DNA of 64,000 nt from Tritrichomonas musculus (taxonomy: Eukaryota > Parabasalia > Tritrichomonadida > Tritrichomonadidae): NCBI GenBank assembly GCA_039105265.1, contig JAPFFF010000013.1, forward strand, positions 1,240,001 to 1,304,000. Direction: 5' to 3'. The notes below the pieces were generated by a model. It was not told the DNA's origin. It saw only the letters and a program-made list of their open reading frames with translations, and searched no databases. Below, piece after piece: positions 40,483 through 50,094 of this stretch (positions are counted from its first letter, which is position 1; every line of letters starts with the position of its first letter). A program made the translations under genes and the position numbers.

Positions 40483-41523
40483 TTATGCTGCCTCTGGAGA
40501 TTCATCAATAGATGGACCAATAATCGAAGATAATGCAAAAGTAAAAACAATTATTGGTGATAATTTTGGTAGACATTCAACTTCAAATAAATTATCACGC
40601 ATCTTTCTTGTAATAAACATTATTTTTCCTTGAGAATTTACCATAGCAGAATTTTTGCTAGATTGAATGGGCCTTTTACGATGCAAACCAGTCAAATTAA
40701 GTGAATATTTTCCTGTATTAGAGTTATATTTTGGTTCTTTTGGCGACCATTGAAGAGTTTGACCGTTATGTTCGAAAGAAACGCTCATTGAAGTTACTCC
40801 TGATTTTGGGAATTTAACGTATTTCAGCTGTATTTTTTGACCATCTGCAATAATCGTATTTGCCATTTGATCTTGGACAATCTTGGCACAATGATTATCT
40901 TTCTGGGACTTAATATGAATTTCTGAACCTTTACCAATTATAACTTCAGCTCCTTTCTTCTTTGCTGAGAAAAATGTTTCTCCATTTCGAGACATAGTAT
41001 AACGGTTGCATTTCATCTTTCGACGGTCAACAGCAATTTCATAAATAATTGTTGAATATTTTGTTTTTTGTGGTTCTGCTGGTTTTTCTTGTTCTTCATC
41101 ATCAACGTCGAATTGAACATCAATTGAACTTGCAGCTTTCATAATAGGAAGTTCAACCATCATGTATTGCTCATCATCATCGTATTTGTTGTTTGGTATG
41201 AAAAATGATCGATCAATGTTTTGCTGTATATATTTTACGCCAGTTGAACATATTTGATCAGCTTGAAACATTTTTGCTATATCGCAAACTTCTTTCATTT
41301 CAGAATTTTGTACATCTGTTTGAAGTCCTTGAGCTAATTTAAGGAAGTTTTCGACGTTTCTTGCACTGAACTTGTCATATAATATTGTTAATTGAGCTTT
41401 ATTTGCAGAACTTCCAAAAGGCTGGACAAGTTGAGCGAATCTTCTTGAAGAATTAAACAATTTACTTGGATTGATCATAAAACGGTGATCTCCATAATAC
41501 ACAGGAAAAGTTTGATCGCTCAT
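40483..41523 (-). CDS. BTB-like protein with C-terminal Tubby-like domain
   Basis: 346 residues. Residues ~5-130 follow a divergent BTB-like pattern seen in trichomonads (a strand-rich start, RFAQLVQPF, LTILYDKFSARNVENFLKLA, then EVCDIAKMFQADQICSTGVKYI). An acidic linker (~138-152) leads to residues ~160-340, which resemble the Tubby C-terminal domain: YTMSRNGETFFSAKKKG, YNSNTGKYSLNLTG, PIQSSKNSAMV, then IVFTFALSSIIG near the end, corresponding to the PLSPxQAFAIALSS core. Tubby domains bind phosphoinositides or link membranes to transcription. Animal and plant TULPs are joined to F-box or SOCS boxes, so a BTB partner would be an analogous ligase adaptor (inference). Stop codon overlaps TAAA. 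Confidence 0.75.
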   Translation of the reverse strand: MSDQTFPVYYGDHRFMINPSKLFNSSRRFAQLVQPFGSSANKAQLTILYDKFSARNVENFLKLAQGLQTDVQNSEMKEVCDIAKMFQADQICSTGVKYIQQNIDRSFFIPNNKYDDDEQYMMVELPIMKAASSIDVQFDVDDEEQEKPAEPQKTKYSTIIYEIAVDRRKMKCNRYTMSRNGETFFSAKKKGAEVIIGKGSEIHIKSQKDNHCAKIVQDQMANTIIADGQKIQLKYVKFPKSGVTSMSVSFEHNGQTLQWSPKEPKYNSNTGKYSLNLTGLHRKRPIQSSKNSAMVNSQGKIMFITRKMRDNLFEVECLPKLSPIIVFTFALSSIIGPSIDESPEAA

Positions 41524-41905
41524 CGAAAGTTGGAAATATCAGCCGATGTAACTTTTTACTGATTCTTTTGAATTATTTCTATTAAAATTTAATATATTTT
41601 ATTTCAATTTTTTTTTATGATACTCAAAATTTTGTTCACTTGTAAAGAAATTTGTTATACCTTTCAATCATAATTTCTCTAATTTTTTAGCGATAACGAT
41701 TTTTTTTTATGCTCGATTTTTATTAATTTTTCAATTCTACAACATAAATAACATATTTCAACCATTCGTTTAAAAAACTTTATATTTTGAAAGAAAATCA
41801 ATAGTTTTTAAACGAAATAAAATGATAGAAACTTTTTAATTAAATTATTACCATTTATCCATTCAATATTTTCATTCATATAAACCATTGAAACCAAAAA
41901 GGAGG
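41524..41905. other. Spacer without gene
   Basis: AT-rich 5' spacer of the BTB/Tubby gene. Nothing recognised. Confidence 0.5.
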
Positions 41906-42216
41906 TATAGTTTGACGATAAACCGGTCGACATCACGAAAAACTGGTCGACATCATCAACTTTTTCATTAAACTCATAGAAATACTCGGAATACATTTCT
42001 ATAATGCTTATTTAAAAACCGGTAGACATTATAAAATTTTAAAAATTTTTTGGAACTTTTTAAAAAGATATTTGAGTTATATTTGAGAGCCTTTTCAATA
42101 TCATTTTTCATTCAATTTTGAACATCTTTATGAAATATTTGAGTGCGATTTTATGAAAAAGTTTACGATGTCGACCGGTTTTTCTGATGTTTACTTGTTT
42201 ATCGTCTTACAGTATA
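41906..42216. mobile_element. MITE with ~60-bp imperfect TIRs (CCGGTCGACATC family)
   Basis: The left end reads TATAGTTTGACGATAAACC then CCGGTCGACATC. The right end reverse-complements to TATACTGTAAGACGATAAAC and ACCGGTCGACATCGT, both continuing into AACTTTTTCAT. TA at both ends. ACTGGTCGACATCATC repeats inside the left arm and a CCGGTAGACATT variant lies near 42019. Non-coding. Confidence 0.7.
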
Positions 42217-42495
42217 GTAAAAAAATATGAAATCGTCAAAAAATACTAAAAAAGTTGGAAAATACACTTTTTCAAAGAAATAAGGCCAAATTTGCTTGGC
42301 TAATTCTTTTTATCGTCATTTGAAAAAATGGATTTTCGAACTTTTTCGTAAAATTCAAAAAGCTGGAAAAGCTACTTTTTCAAATGACGATAAAACAATA
42401 TTTACTCAAAAAAATTGAGTGTTTATTATGAAAAAGCTTGTTTTCCAACTTTTTGAATAATATTTTTACGTTTTCATATTTTTTTACTATACTGT
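42209..42495. mobile_element. MITE abutting the previous one, with a nested inner palindrome
   Basis: The left end reads ACAGTATAGTAAAAAAATAT and its complement closes the right end (ATATTTTTTTACTATACTGT), with further similarity through AAAAGTTGGAAAA and CTTTTTCA. Inside, TTTTATCGTCATTTGAAAAA (42308-42327) is exactly complemented at 42376-42395. The two MITEs share the TACAGTATA border, so one probably inserted at the edge of the other. Confidence 0.7.
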
Positions 42496-42782
42496 ACTAT
42501 AGTATCATATTTTTCGTAAACCATTCATTATTGATAAAACTCATAGAATTGAAGTTTAATACACTATGAAAAAGTTAAATGACCTTAGTATTTGTCCTTA
42601 ACGATCTTTTATTAAAGCTTTAATAACCAAAAATAGTTTTTATCTCAAATAAAAGGAAAAAAATTTACAATATGTAATTCTTACTTGCTTGATTCTGTAA
42701 ATATTTACAATACGAAATCTATTGAAAATTGAATATATAAGTTTCTGAAATAATTGAAAAAATTGAATTGTTTTTTTCTTAA
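42496..42782. other. Spacer before the protease gene
   Basis: AT-rich. It begins with a TGTACTATAGTATC border next to the MITE. No clear initiator was found before the ATG at 42783. Confidence 0.45.
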
Positions 42783-45710
42783 ATGTTATTAATAGTAATT
42801 CTATCTGTATTATCATTTTTTCTAAAAGATAAATCAATACTACATCAAAAAAATCAATTTGATATTGTAGTTAGTCAAAATCGTAAGATTTCCTTACTCA
42901 AAACTAATAAATGTCTAAGTCACAATTCTGATAATCAGAAAAATTGGTATTACATTAACTTTTATCAGTGTAATTTATCAAAAATTTCTCAATACATACC
43001 AATCAATCCTACAGATATGATAACAAAAAATACATTTATTCTTTTTCTTTCTACAGATCAATTATTAATGATTTCGAATATTTCTTTCGCCAAAAAATTT
43101 GAACCTAATGATAAATATTCAGACTCAATTGAAAAATTAGCCCAATCAAAATATTTATTAATTATTGGCTCACAAAACTTTGTATTAGAACAAAACTCTA
43201 AACTTTTTACCATATATTCCAAAATAGACAGCTATTCTTATCTTATTAAGCCATCAAAAAGTACAAATTACAACAATCGATATTTAATTCGAACATTATC
43301 AGAAAATCCCTTAATAAGGACCATATCCATATACAACAAACCAGTATTAAAAAACAGTATATATGCTGGATACACTCAAAGAAACACTCGCAACATCAAC
43401 AAAGATGCAAAAACAGGACTTTATTATACTGAACGATATTTGAATGCAAAAGGATTGACCGGAGAAGGTCAAATCGTGACGGTTGTCGACACTCCCATTG
43501 ATTTTCAGCACTCAATGTTTTATGATCCAAATTCGACCTTTGAGGTGAAAAAACCGCTAAATCATCGGAAATTTGTGTACTATCATTTTGAAGGGACGGT
43601 TGATGAATTGAGAGCAAAAATTCTGAACAAGGAGCACGGAACCCATGTAGCTGGGACGATAGCTGGTGAAAGTATCTGTGGTGACGGTTATGAGATAATG
43701 AATGGGAACGCTCCGAAGAGCAAATTAATATATTTCAAATTAAACTCATATTCAAATGACATGTTAATTGAAAAAATGGCAGAATTCGGGTCACGGATAT
43801 CGTCAAATAGCTGGGACTACATGGGCTATGACGACGAAGGGAACTATGCGTTTTCTCTCCTTGCTTTGAATAATCCTGACATTGCATTCATCTTCTCAGC
43901 AGGCAACGAATACCAGGGAGGAAACTTCACCGTGGATGATCCTTCTGGATCGAAGAACATTCTTGCTGTTGGAGCGATTGACGACTTCTTTGAAGAAGTG
44001 AGGAAGATGAGATTCCAGAGCAAGAAAGATGCGTCCTTTTACATAGATGGAGAAGAAATCCAAATGTACGATCCTTTCTACACAGGAGTACTTGGAACTG
44101 ATGTCAATAAAAGTGACATTGTTATCGTTAACGTTGAAGAAGTTGGTGATTGTGAACTTTTTGAGATTGACCGACTCTTCCTGATATACGCATCAACCAG
44201 AGAAAAGGCTGCCTGGGTCAAAAAGTGCTATGTTTACCCGTCAAAAGGAGTCCTTCTCTCGGTGGAAGTTGAAAAAGTTCAAGCATTCCTTGAGCATTCA
44301 AAAAGTTCACTTGTAACCGCTTTTGATATTACACAAATAAATAATTCAAAGCCAGTCAATCACGCTTACTTCTCTTCGGGCGGTCCTGCTAATAAAGGCA
44401 TCATAAAGCCAGATGTGATGGCTCCAGGAAGAAGGATTTTCAGCGCAAAGTCGATCAAGAACACAACCGAGTTCCACGGATGCGCTGACAATGTGTCGAG
44501 TTGTGTGAGTATTAAAGAAGGAACTTCACAAGCAGCACCAAACGTGGCAGGAGCAGCAGCTCTAATCAGCCAGTACTTCATGGGTGGCTTCTGGAAGTAT
44601 CCTTCGGTCACACTTGATGGTCCAACATTGCGTGCTTTGCTCATCAATTCATGCGTCCATCCACAACGATCAAAGACACCTGACATTCTCTTCGGCCATG
44701 GGGTCATTGACCTCTCAACCCTTCTTCCTTTTGATGGCGAGTTTGGCCTCCAAATCACCAACAGAAACGGAAACAATTCAATTGGTCAGAACGGTCACAA
44801 AGTTGCATTTTTAAACGTACTCACAAAGAAGAAAGACCTCCAAATAACTCTCTCTTATCTTGACACTGTCCTCTACGCAAGCTCGTCAATTCCTATCGTT
44901 CACAACCTCGATCTGGTTGTCACATCACCGTCTGGCAAAGAGTTCAAAGGAGACAACATTGAAGGCGGCGATTCTCAGCATCTTTCAACCAACGAAAAAG
45001 TCATCATTGACAAGGACGAGCTTGAAACTGGAAACTACACAATACACATCTACACTGGCTCTTTCATTGACTCAGAAATCAACAGCAAGACACAAAATTT
45101 CAGCGTGGTTGCAACTGGTGGAATTGAGAGCGGTTATTTGAATTTCAATGAGGCTGAAAATTGCGGTTATGACAAGTGTGATGATGCCATTCCACTTCAC
45201 AAAAAGTGCGACAATAATTCAATAGGACCAATTTGCCAGGGCCAAATAAGCACTCAAAAAATTGATAACTTTACACTAACTCTCAGAGCACATGAAATTA
45301 AAAGAATCAGCATAAATCCGAAGAATTTTTTGTACACGCTGAATACAATTAAAAAGATATCAGTTGTCGCTTTGAACATGTCAGAGTATTCATCAGTTTG
45401 GATTGACAAAAAGTGTCGCTTTGAACTCGGTGAATTTGAGTCAATGATTGGAAAGTTTTCAGACGATTCTGAATTGAATGCTGACGTTGGATACAAGAGC
45501 AGCACAATGTGCATTGCAATCTTCAACAATAACTATGAAGAAGCTACTTTCAGTGTCTCGGTGACTCGCAATAATCGCATCTACTATTACTACATCGCAG
45601 CTGGATGCGTGGCTGCAGTCCTTTTGATCATCATCATCATTGTGGTGGTGGTGAAATCAAGAAGAAGCCGAGAGAGAAACGGTTTTACAGAAATCAAATC
45701 TCTCAATTAA
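42783..45710 (+). CDS. Subtilisin-like serine protease (S8), membrane-anchored
   Basis: 975 residues. A signal peptide (MLLIVILSVLSFFL) is followed by a ~200-residue pro-region. The catalytic domain (~212-670) has Asp236 in VTVVDTPID, His288 in EHGTHVAGTIAGES, oxyanion Asn375 in SAGNE, and nucleophile Ser582 in GTSQAAPNVAGAAALIS. An ~120-residue insertion lies between the Asn and Ser blocks. A C-terminal beta-rich P-like region follows (SPSGKEF, LETGNYTIHIYTG), then one membrane helix (~936-957) and a short basic tail KSRRSRERNGFTEIKSLN. Predicted type I surface or secretory-pathway protease, comparable to trichomonad SUB-type proteases. The catalytic set looks complete. The first ~600 bases are much more AT-rich than the rest. 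Confidence 0.93.
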   Translation: MLLIVILSVLSFFLKDKSILHQKNQFDIVVSQNRKISLLKTNKCLSHNSDNQKNWYYINFYQCNLSKISQYIPINPTDMITKNTFILFLSTDQLLMISNISFAKKFEPNDKYSDSIEKLAQSKYLLIIGSQNFVLEQNSKLFTIYSKIDSYSYLIKPSKSTNYNNRYLIRTLSENPLIRTISIYNKPVLKNSIYAGYTQRNTRNINKDAKTGLYYTERYLNAKGLTGEGQIVTVVDTPIDFQHSMFYDPNSTFEVKKPLNHRKFVYYHFEGTVDELRAKILNKEHGTHVAGTIAGESICGDGYEIMNGNAPKSKLIYFKLNSYSNDMLIEKMAEFGSRISSNSWDYMGYDDEGNYAFSLLALNNPDIAFIFSAGNEYQGGNFTVDDPSGSKNILAVGAIDDFFEEVRKMRFQSKKDASFYIDGEEIQMYDPFYTGVLGTDVNKSDIVIVNVEEVGDCELFEIDRLFLIYASTREKAAWVKKCYVYPSKGVLLSVEVEKVQAFLEHSKSSLVTAFDITQINNSKPVNHAYFSSGGPANKGIIKPDVMAPGRRIFSAKSIKNTTEFHGCADNVSSCVSIKEGTSQAAPNVAGAAALISQYFMGGFWKYPSVTLDGPTLRALLINSCVHPQRSKTPDILFGHGVIDLSTLLPFDGEFGLQITNRNGNNSIGQNGHKVAFLNVLTKKKDLQITLSYLDTVLYASSSIPIVHNLDLVVTSPSGKEFKGDNIEGGDSQHLSTNEKVIIDKDELETGNYTIHIYTGSFIDSEINSKTQNFSVVATGGIESGYLNFNEAENCGYDKCDDAIPLHKKCDNNSIGPICQGQISTQKIDNFTLTLRAHEIKRISINPKNFLYTLNTIKKISVVALNMSEYSSVWIDKKCRFELGEFESMIGKFSDDSELNADVGYKSSTMCIAIFNNNYEEATFSVSVTRNNRIYYYYIAAGCVAAVLLIIIIIVVVVKSRRSRERNGFTEIKSLN

Positions 45711-45840
45711 TTAATGATATTAAATAAATAATTTTATATATTATATGAAATTGGCTCTTTTTTTTTTTAAAGTTACAAATAAACTATTCAATTTTTTTTG
45801 AATGGATAGGTACAAATTTTTTTTTTTATTTTTATTTTAA

Positions 45841-46438
45841 TTATAAATAATTAATAAATGAGTGTTATTGACTTAAATGTTCTTAATATGAATGATGAAG
45901 GTATGATAAAACACAAATTATCAAAACTGATTGAAATGAAAAATTATTGAAGAAACTATTTAGTATAAATGAGACAGCCAAAATGATGAACCTAAAGGAA
46001 TTATATAAGCTATTTAAAATTGATGGATATCGTTTTACGAGAAATCATAATAGAACCATCTTCCAAGTTAACTATTATATAAAGAAACATAAAGAAACAA
46101 AGAAGATGCAGTATATAAAGGAGTTGCCAGATTTGGCAAAAGTAATGACATCTACAGTTATTATGTAATGATTCATTAAAGAAGTATCATATATTCGTGA
46201 AAAAATGTCTACATAATACCTGAAACTGTTGAAAAGATTTTTTGAATATTGAAGGCCCAAAGTCCATGGCTCAGAGAGCCTTGATGATACTAAAAAGTAA
46301 TTGATTTTATTTAATAATGTTTAATATTAATTATTTTCATTGATAATATAATTCATGAATTATTAAATGATGTTAAAAGTAAATGATTTTATTTAATAGT
46401 GTTTAAGTCAATAACACTCATTTGTTAATTATTTATAA
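45841..46438. mobile_element. Small TIR element with 37-bp inverted repeats
   Basis: TTATAAATAATTAATAAATG then AGTGTTATTGACTTAAA at 45841-45877 is complemented at 46402-46438 with one mismatch. Inside, short plus-strand reading stretches (SINETAKMMNLKELYKLFKI, DGYRFTRNHNRTIFQVNYYI) look like relics of a coding sequence that began within the left repeat (MSVIDLNVLNMNDEGMIKHK). Superfamily not determined. Two direct copies of a GATTTTATTTAATA-type word lie before the right end. Confidence 0.65.
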
Positions 46439-46947
46439 TAAAAATAAAAAATTTAACATTATTTTACAATATTTTTTCACATCACATATCAAAATTTTAT
46501 CATTTTATTGAAAAAGTGAACTCATAAATGGGAACTTCACATATAATTAAAATTTGAAGGATTCTATAAAGCAGGCTTTCCTTCAATTCTGACCTTCAGA
46601 AATGAATCATTTTTGAACGATAGAAATCTTGCCTGCATTCTTCACATATATATACTACTTAGACTTTAAAAAAACTATTTATCAAATGTTTCAAGTATTC
46701 CAAGAGTTTCAGGCTTTATTAGTAAATAAATCCATAAAAGTGATGAACATTTATTTAAACAATATCGTGGGTGATTTTTCTTTTTATTTTTTTTCTGAAA
46801 AAATGATTCAGAATTATTATTAAATCACTCCAAAACAAAACAATTCTCATACATGAATGCATAAATTCAACATCCGAATACAAATTCGGTAATGATTTTT
46901 TCTTAATGTGTTTTGACAACTCTTTGATTATAATTAATGAAAACATT
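46439..46947. other. Spacer without gene
   Basis: AT-rich. No supported coding sequence. Confidence 0.45.
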
Positions 46948-48494
46948 CTACCAGCTACTAATTATGTCTTCTCCAAAACCTTCATAAAATACTGCTGATA
47001 TATCTTTGATTCTTGGGTATTTTGGAACATCTTTTTTGTTTGCATTTTCGAGGTCTGACAATAGAACAGCTCTAAGGCTAAAATCATATAAGAATTCTCT
47101 GTTTCGAAATAATTCATAATAATATTCCAAATTTGATTTTTCAAACAATTCATATTCGTAAATTATTTGAATTACTCGTGTTGACAATTTGCTAGATTCT
47201 TCAGTTCTTTGTTGAATTTCTTGCTGAATCAAAGTCACATCAAATCCAAATTGTTTCATCACCACAATGCTTAATAAATAAAGCGATTGATCAAATATAT
47301 TCGATGATCTTATAAGTAGTTCAATGGATTTGTTGATGTCTTGATCATCATAGATGTAAATGTGTGCCAAGTTGTACATCGACAAAATATCGTTTTTTTG
47401 GCGAATTGCTTCTTCGAAGTACACTATTGCGTTTCCTGTTCGGCCTTCGGTTTTACCGTATCCGTGCCTGTATATCACGCCGAGGTTGTTTTTAGCGAAT
47501 TCAATGTTGAATGAAGATGCTTCTTTGTAGTAATGTACGGCTTCTTCGATGTCCCGCTCGACACTTTTTCCCTCATGAAGCAAAAATCCATACGTAAAAT
47601 TAGCTGGTCTATTTCCATTCTTCGATGCAAGCATGATGTAATAACGGCCTTTTTTAACATTGTGTTGAATTCCTGAACAAGTGTAATAAATCAAGCCGAG
47701 ATAGAATTGCGCATCTGCATGACTCTGATTTGCAGCAAGCGAATAATAATGAATTGCTTTGTTGATGTCTCGTGTGACATATTTGCCTTCGTAATAAATC
47801 AAACCGAGATTGGATTGTGCACTTGAATAGTTTTCAAATGAATATTTGACAAACATTTAACATAAAATAGATAAATCAACGTACTTATATTTGGCCTTTC
47901 TTCTTCTTTTTCATTTAAACATAATTGACAAATTGAATTAATGTCAGATATATAATTATCTTCTTGAATTTCATCATTTAATATATGATTAATTACTTGT
48001 CCTAATGAATAAATATCTGATTTGTATGTTTTATGCGTTTCTGGAGCTGCAAATGAACTGTAAAAATCTTTTGTTTCGATATCATTTTCAGTTTCTGTTT
48101 CAGTTATTTCTTCATATTTGATTAAACGATCAAAATCAATTAATATTGCATCTTTGTTATGATTAATGATGATATTGTTTAATCTTAAATCTCTGTAAAT
48201 GTATCCAAGCGAGTGAAGGTATCGAATTGTAAGGAGTAACTCAAAGATGATATCACACTTTTCCATTAAACTAAGAGATTTGTAATTATCAAGCGTTGTC
48301 TCTTCGATATATTCAATAAGAAGATGTTTATAATCTTTGTCTTCAATATAGCCATAATATTGAGGAATGAATGGGTATCGTTCTTCTTGGCTTTCAAAAA
48401 GAAGATAATTTGATCGTTCTCGTTCATTTAATTTATTAGATTCTGGTGCTGAATTTGGTTTTTTTAAGCAATTGCATGCAAACTTTTCTTTCAA
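46948..48494 (-). pseudogene. Broken kinase/Sel1 gene
   Basis: Two overlapping minus-strand frames belong to one family member. The upstream one (to 47799) is a kinase domain from the beta-3 strand on (KEKFACNCLKKP), with YRDLRLNNIIINHNKDAIL, IDFDR, AAPE and SDIYSLGQV, but no glycine loop, no N-terminal family domain and no ATG (a TAA sits just before it). The downstream one (47856-46948) has only three or so Sel1 units, then the family C-terminus ending SAVFYEGFGEDIISSW. A frame change and deletion join them near 47850, where paralogues carry 15-20 more repeats. The 5' end meets an unrelated plus-strand fragment at ~48480, so a rearrangement removed the gene's head. Confidence 0.75.
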
Positions 48495-48820
48495 TTACAT
48501 TTCTAAGGAAATTTTAAATGATAATTCGGCAGTAAATTCTTTACTTAATTATATTCAAGATTGCAAATTGGCTGCATATCATTTCTCAAATTTCAACCGC
48601 CCAGTAAACAAAAATGAAAATATTTTAATTCTCCTTCAGGCGAGAGAATTTCTTACTGTATTGTTTGCATAGAAGAAAAATGCTTCATTATTGAACAGAC
48701 AGATACCAATTTAATTCAAATTATGTATTATCTCTTAGAAATATTATCATCCCTTATGAAATGGATTTTAATCGGATTTTTATTGATTGTGAGAATTGTT
48801 CAGGTACTTAAAATAATCCA
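48475..48820 (+). pseudogene. Fragment of an unrelated broken gene
   Basis: The plus strand encodes NYISKEILNDNSAVNSLLNY, IQDCKLAAYHFSNFNRPVNK and, after a frame change near 48640, ISYCIVCIEEKCFIIEQTDT followed by a hydrophobic helix (MKWILIGFLLIVRIVQ). No ATG at the start. It seems to be a piece of another protein joined to the head of the broken kinase gene. Family not recognised. Confidence 0.4.
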
Positions 48821-50094
48821 TTTTATTCATTTTTATTAAGATTTGTTATGTTCATTATATTAAAAATAAAGATTTTTGGCAGATTGTTGAATTAATGTAA
48901 ATTTTTAAGCGTTATCGTTTTATAATTAATGTTTTATTTTTAAATAACTATTTTATATTTATTATTAAACAATTATGTATCATTTATCATAAAAATATTC
49001 GCAATAATTATAAATTATTGCTTATAAACTGATTGAGAAGAAACTCAGAAAAAAAATTTCAATGGAATTCTGTTGATTATTTTCATTATTTTTTCTCATT
49101 GAATTTTGAGAGGAGAAAACTTAAAATCAAAATAACTATTTGATAATAATTATAAAAGATATGATTGCCTAGTATAAAATATTTTATAAATAAATAAAAA
49201 TCAAACTATGTCTTCGGAGCAAGGATATTTCAAATATAAAAAAAATCATAAATATATGATTTTTATTTTTTTGTAATATTGCTTTTAAAATCATATAAAT
49301 AGTAAATTATATACTTTTTCATTATATATAAACTATAAAATAAATTAAAAATACATTATTATGGAAATTATAGATGTTTCAAATCACCACTTTTTGAGAG
49401 GTAAAACGCCGCGTCGAATGATTTTATATTATTCAAAAGTTCATTTCTTATCAAAAAGAATATTATGCGATTTATGAAAATATAGGATTGATAAAAATAA
49501 AAAAAATATAAAATATAATATATTATATAATAAATATATTAAAATCTAAAATTATAATCAGAATATCCAATTTTAATAATGATAATAAAAGATAATTTTT
49601 TTTTTTATGATTTTATTTGAAATATTATAATTTTTTTTTGAGAGCCAAATGTTCAATCTTATTTAGGCTGGTTAATAAAATTTGTGTAAGCTCTGAGAAT
49701 TTTCACAAATTTTGAATTATCTTAACAAATTTGAGAGTTAAACTTTTTTAGAGGAATCTTATGAAATATTGAAACTTTTTTAGAGGAATCTTTTTATTTT
49801 TTGAAAGGAGATCTAATATATTCAAAATTCTAATAATAAATAATTATAAGCATTTAATAATTTATTAAATTGTTATTATATTATTAAATGAAAATAAATA
49901 TATATTTAATTATTGAATTTATCAATAATTTAGCAAGATATAAATATTTGATATTTTTTCTTTCAATTCAATTTTGAGAAACAAAATTTGTATTAACTCA
50001 TAGAAATACCCATCCTAATCTTATTTAATAAATTTTATACAACTATCAACTTTTTCTTTCAATAGAAAAAAATTAGTTTGAATTCTGGTAGTAA
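48821..50094. other. Gene-free AT-rich spacer
   Basis: No coding signal. A reverse TTCAAAAAGTGG-like motif (CCACTTTTTGA) lies at about 49387. TTTTTTAGAGGAATCTT recurs twice at 49745-49795. Confidence 0.45.

Noticed and set aside
46629-46823. Short plus-strand ORF in the spacer after the broken kinase gene
   Set aside because: Low complexity and no supporting motif.
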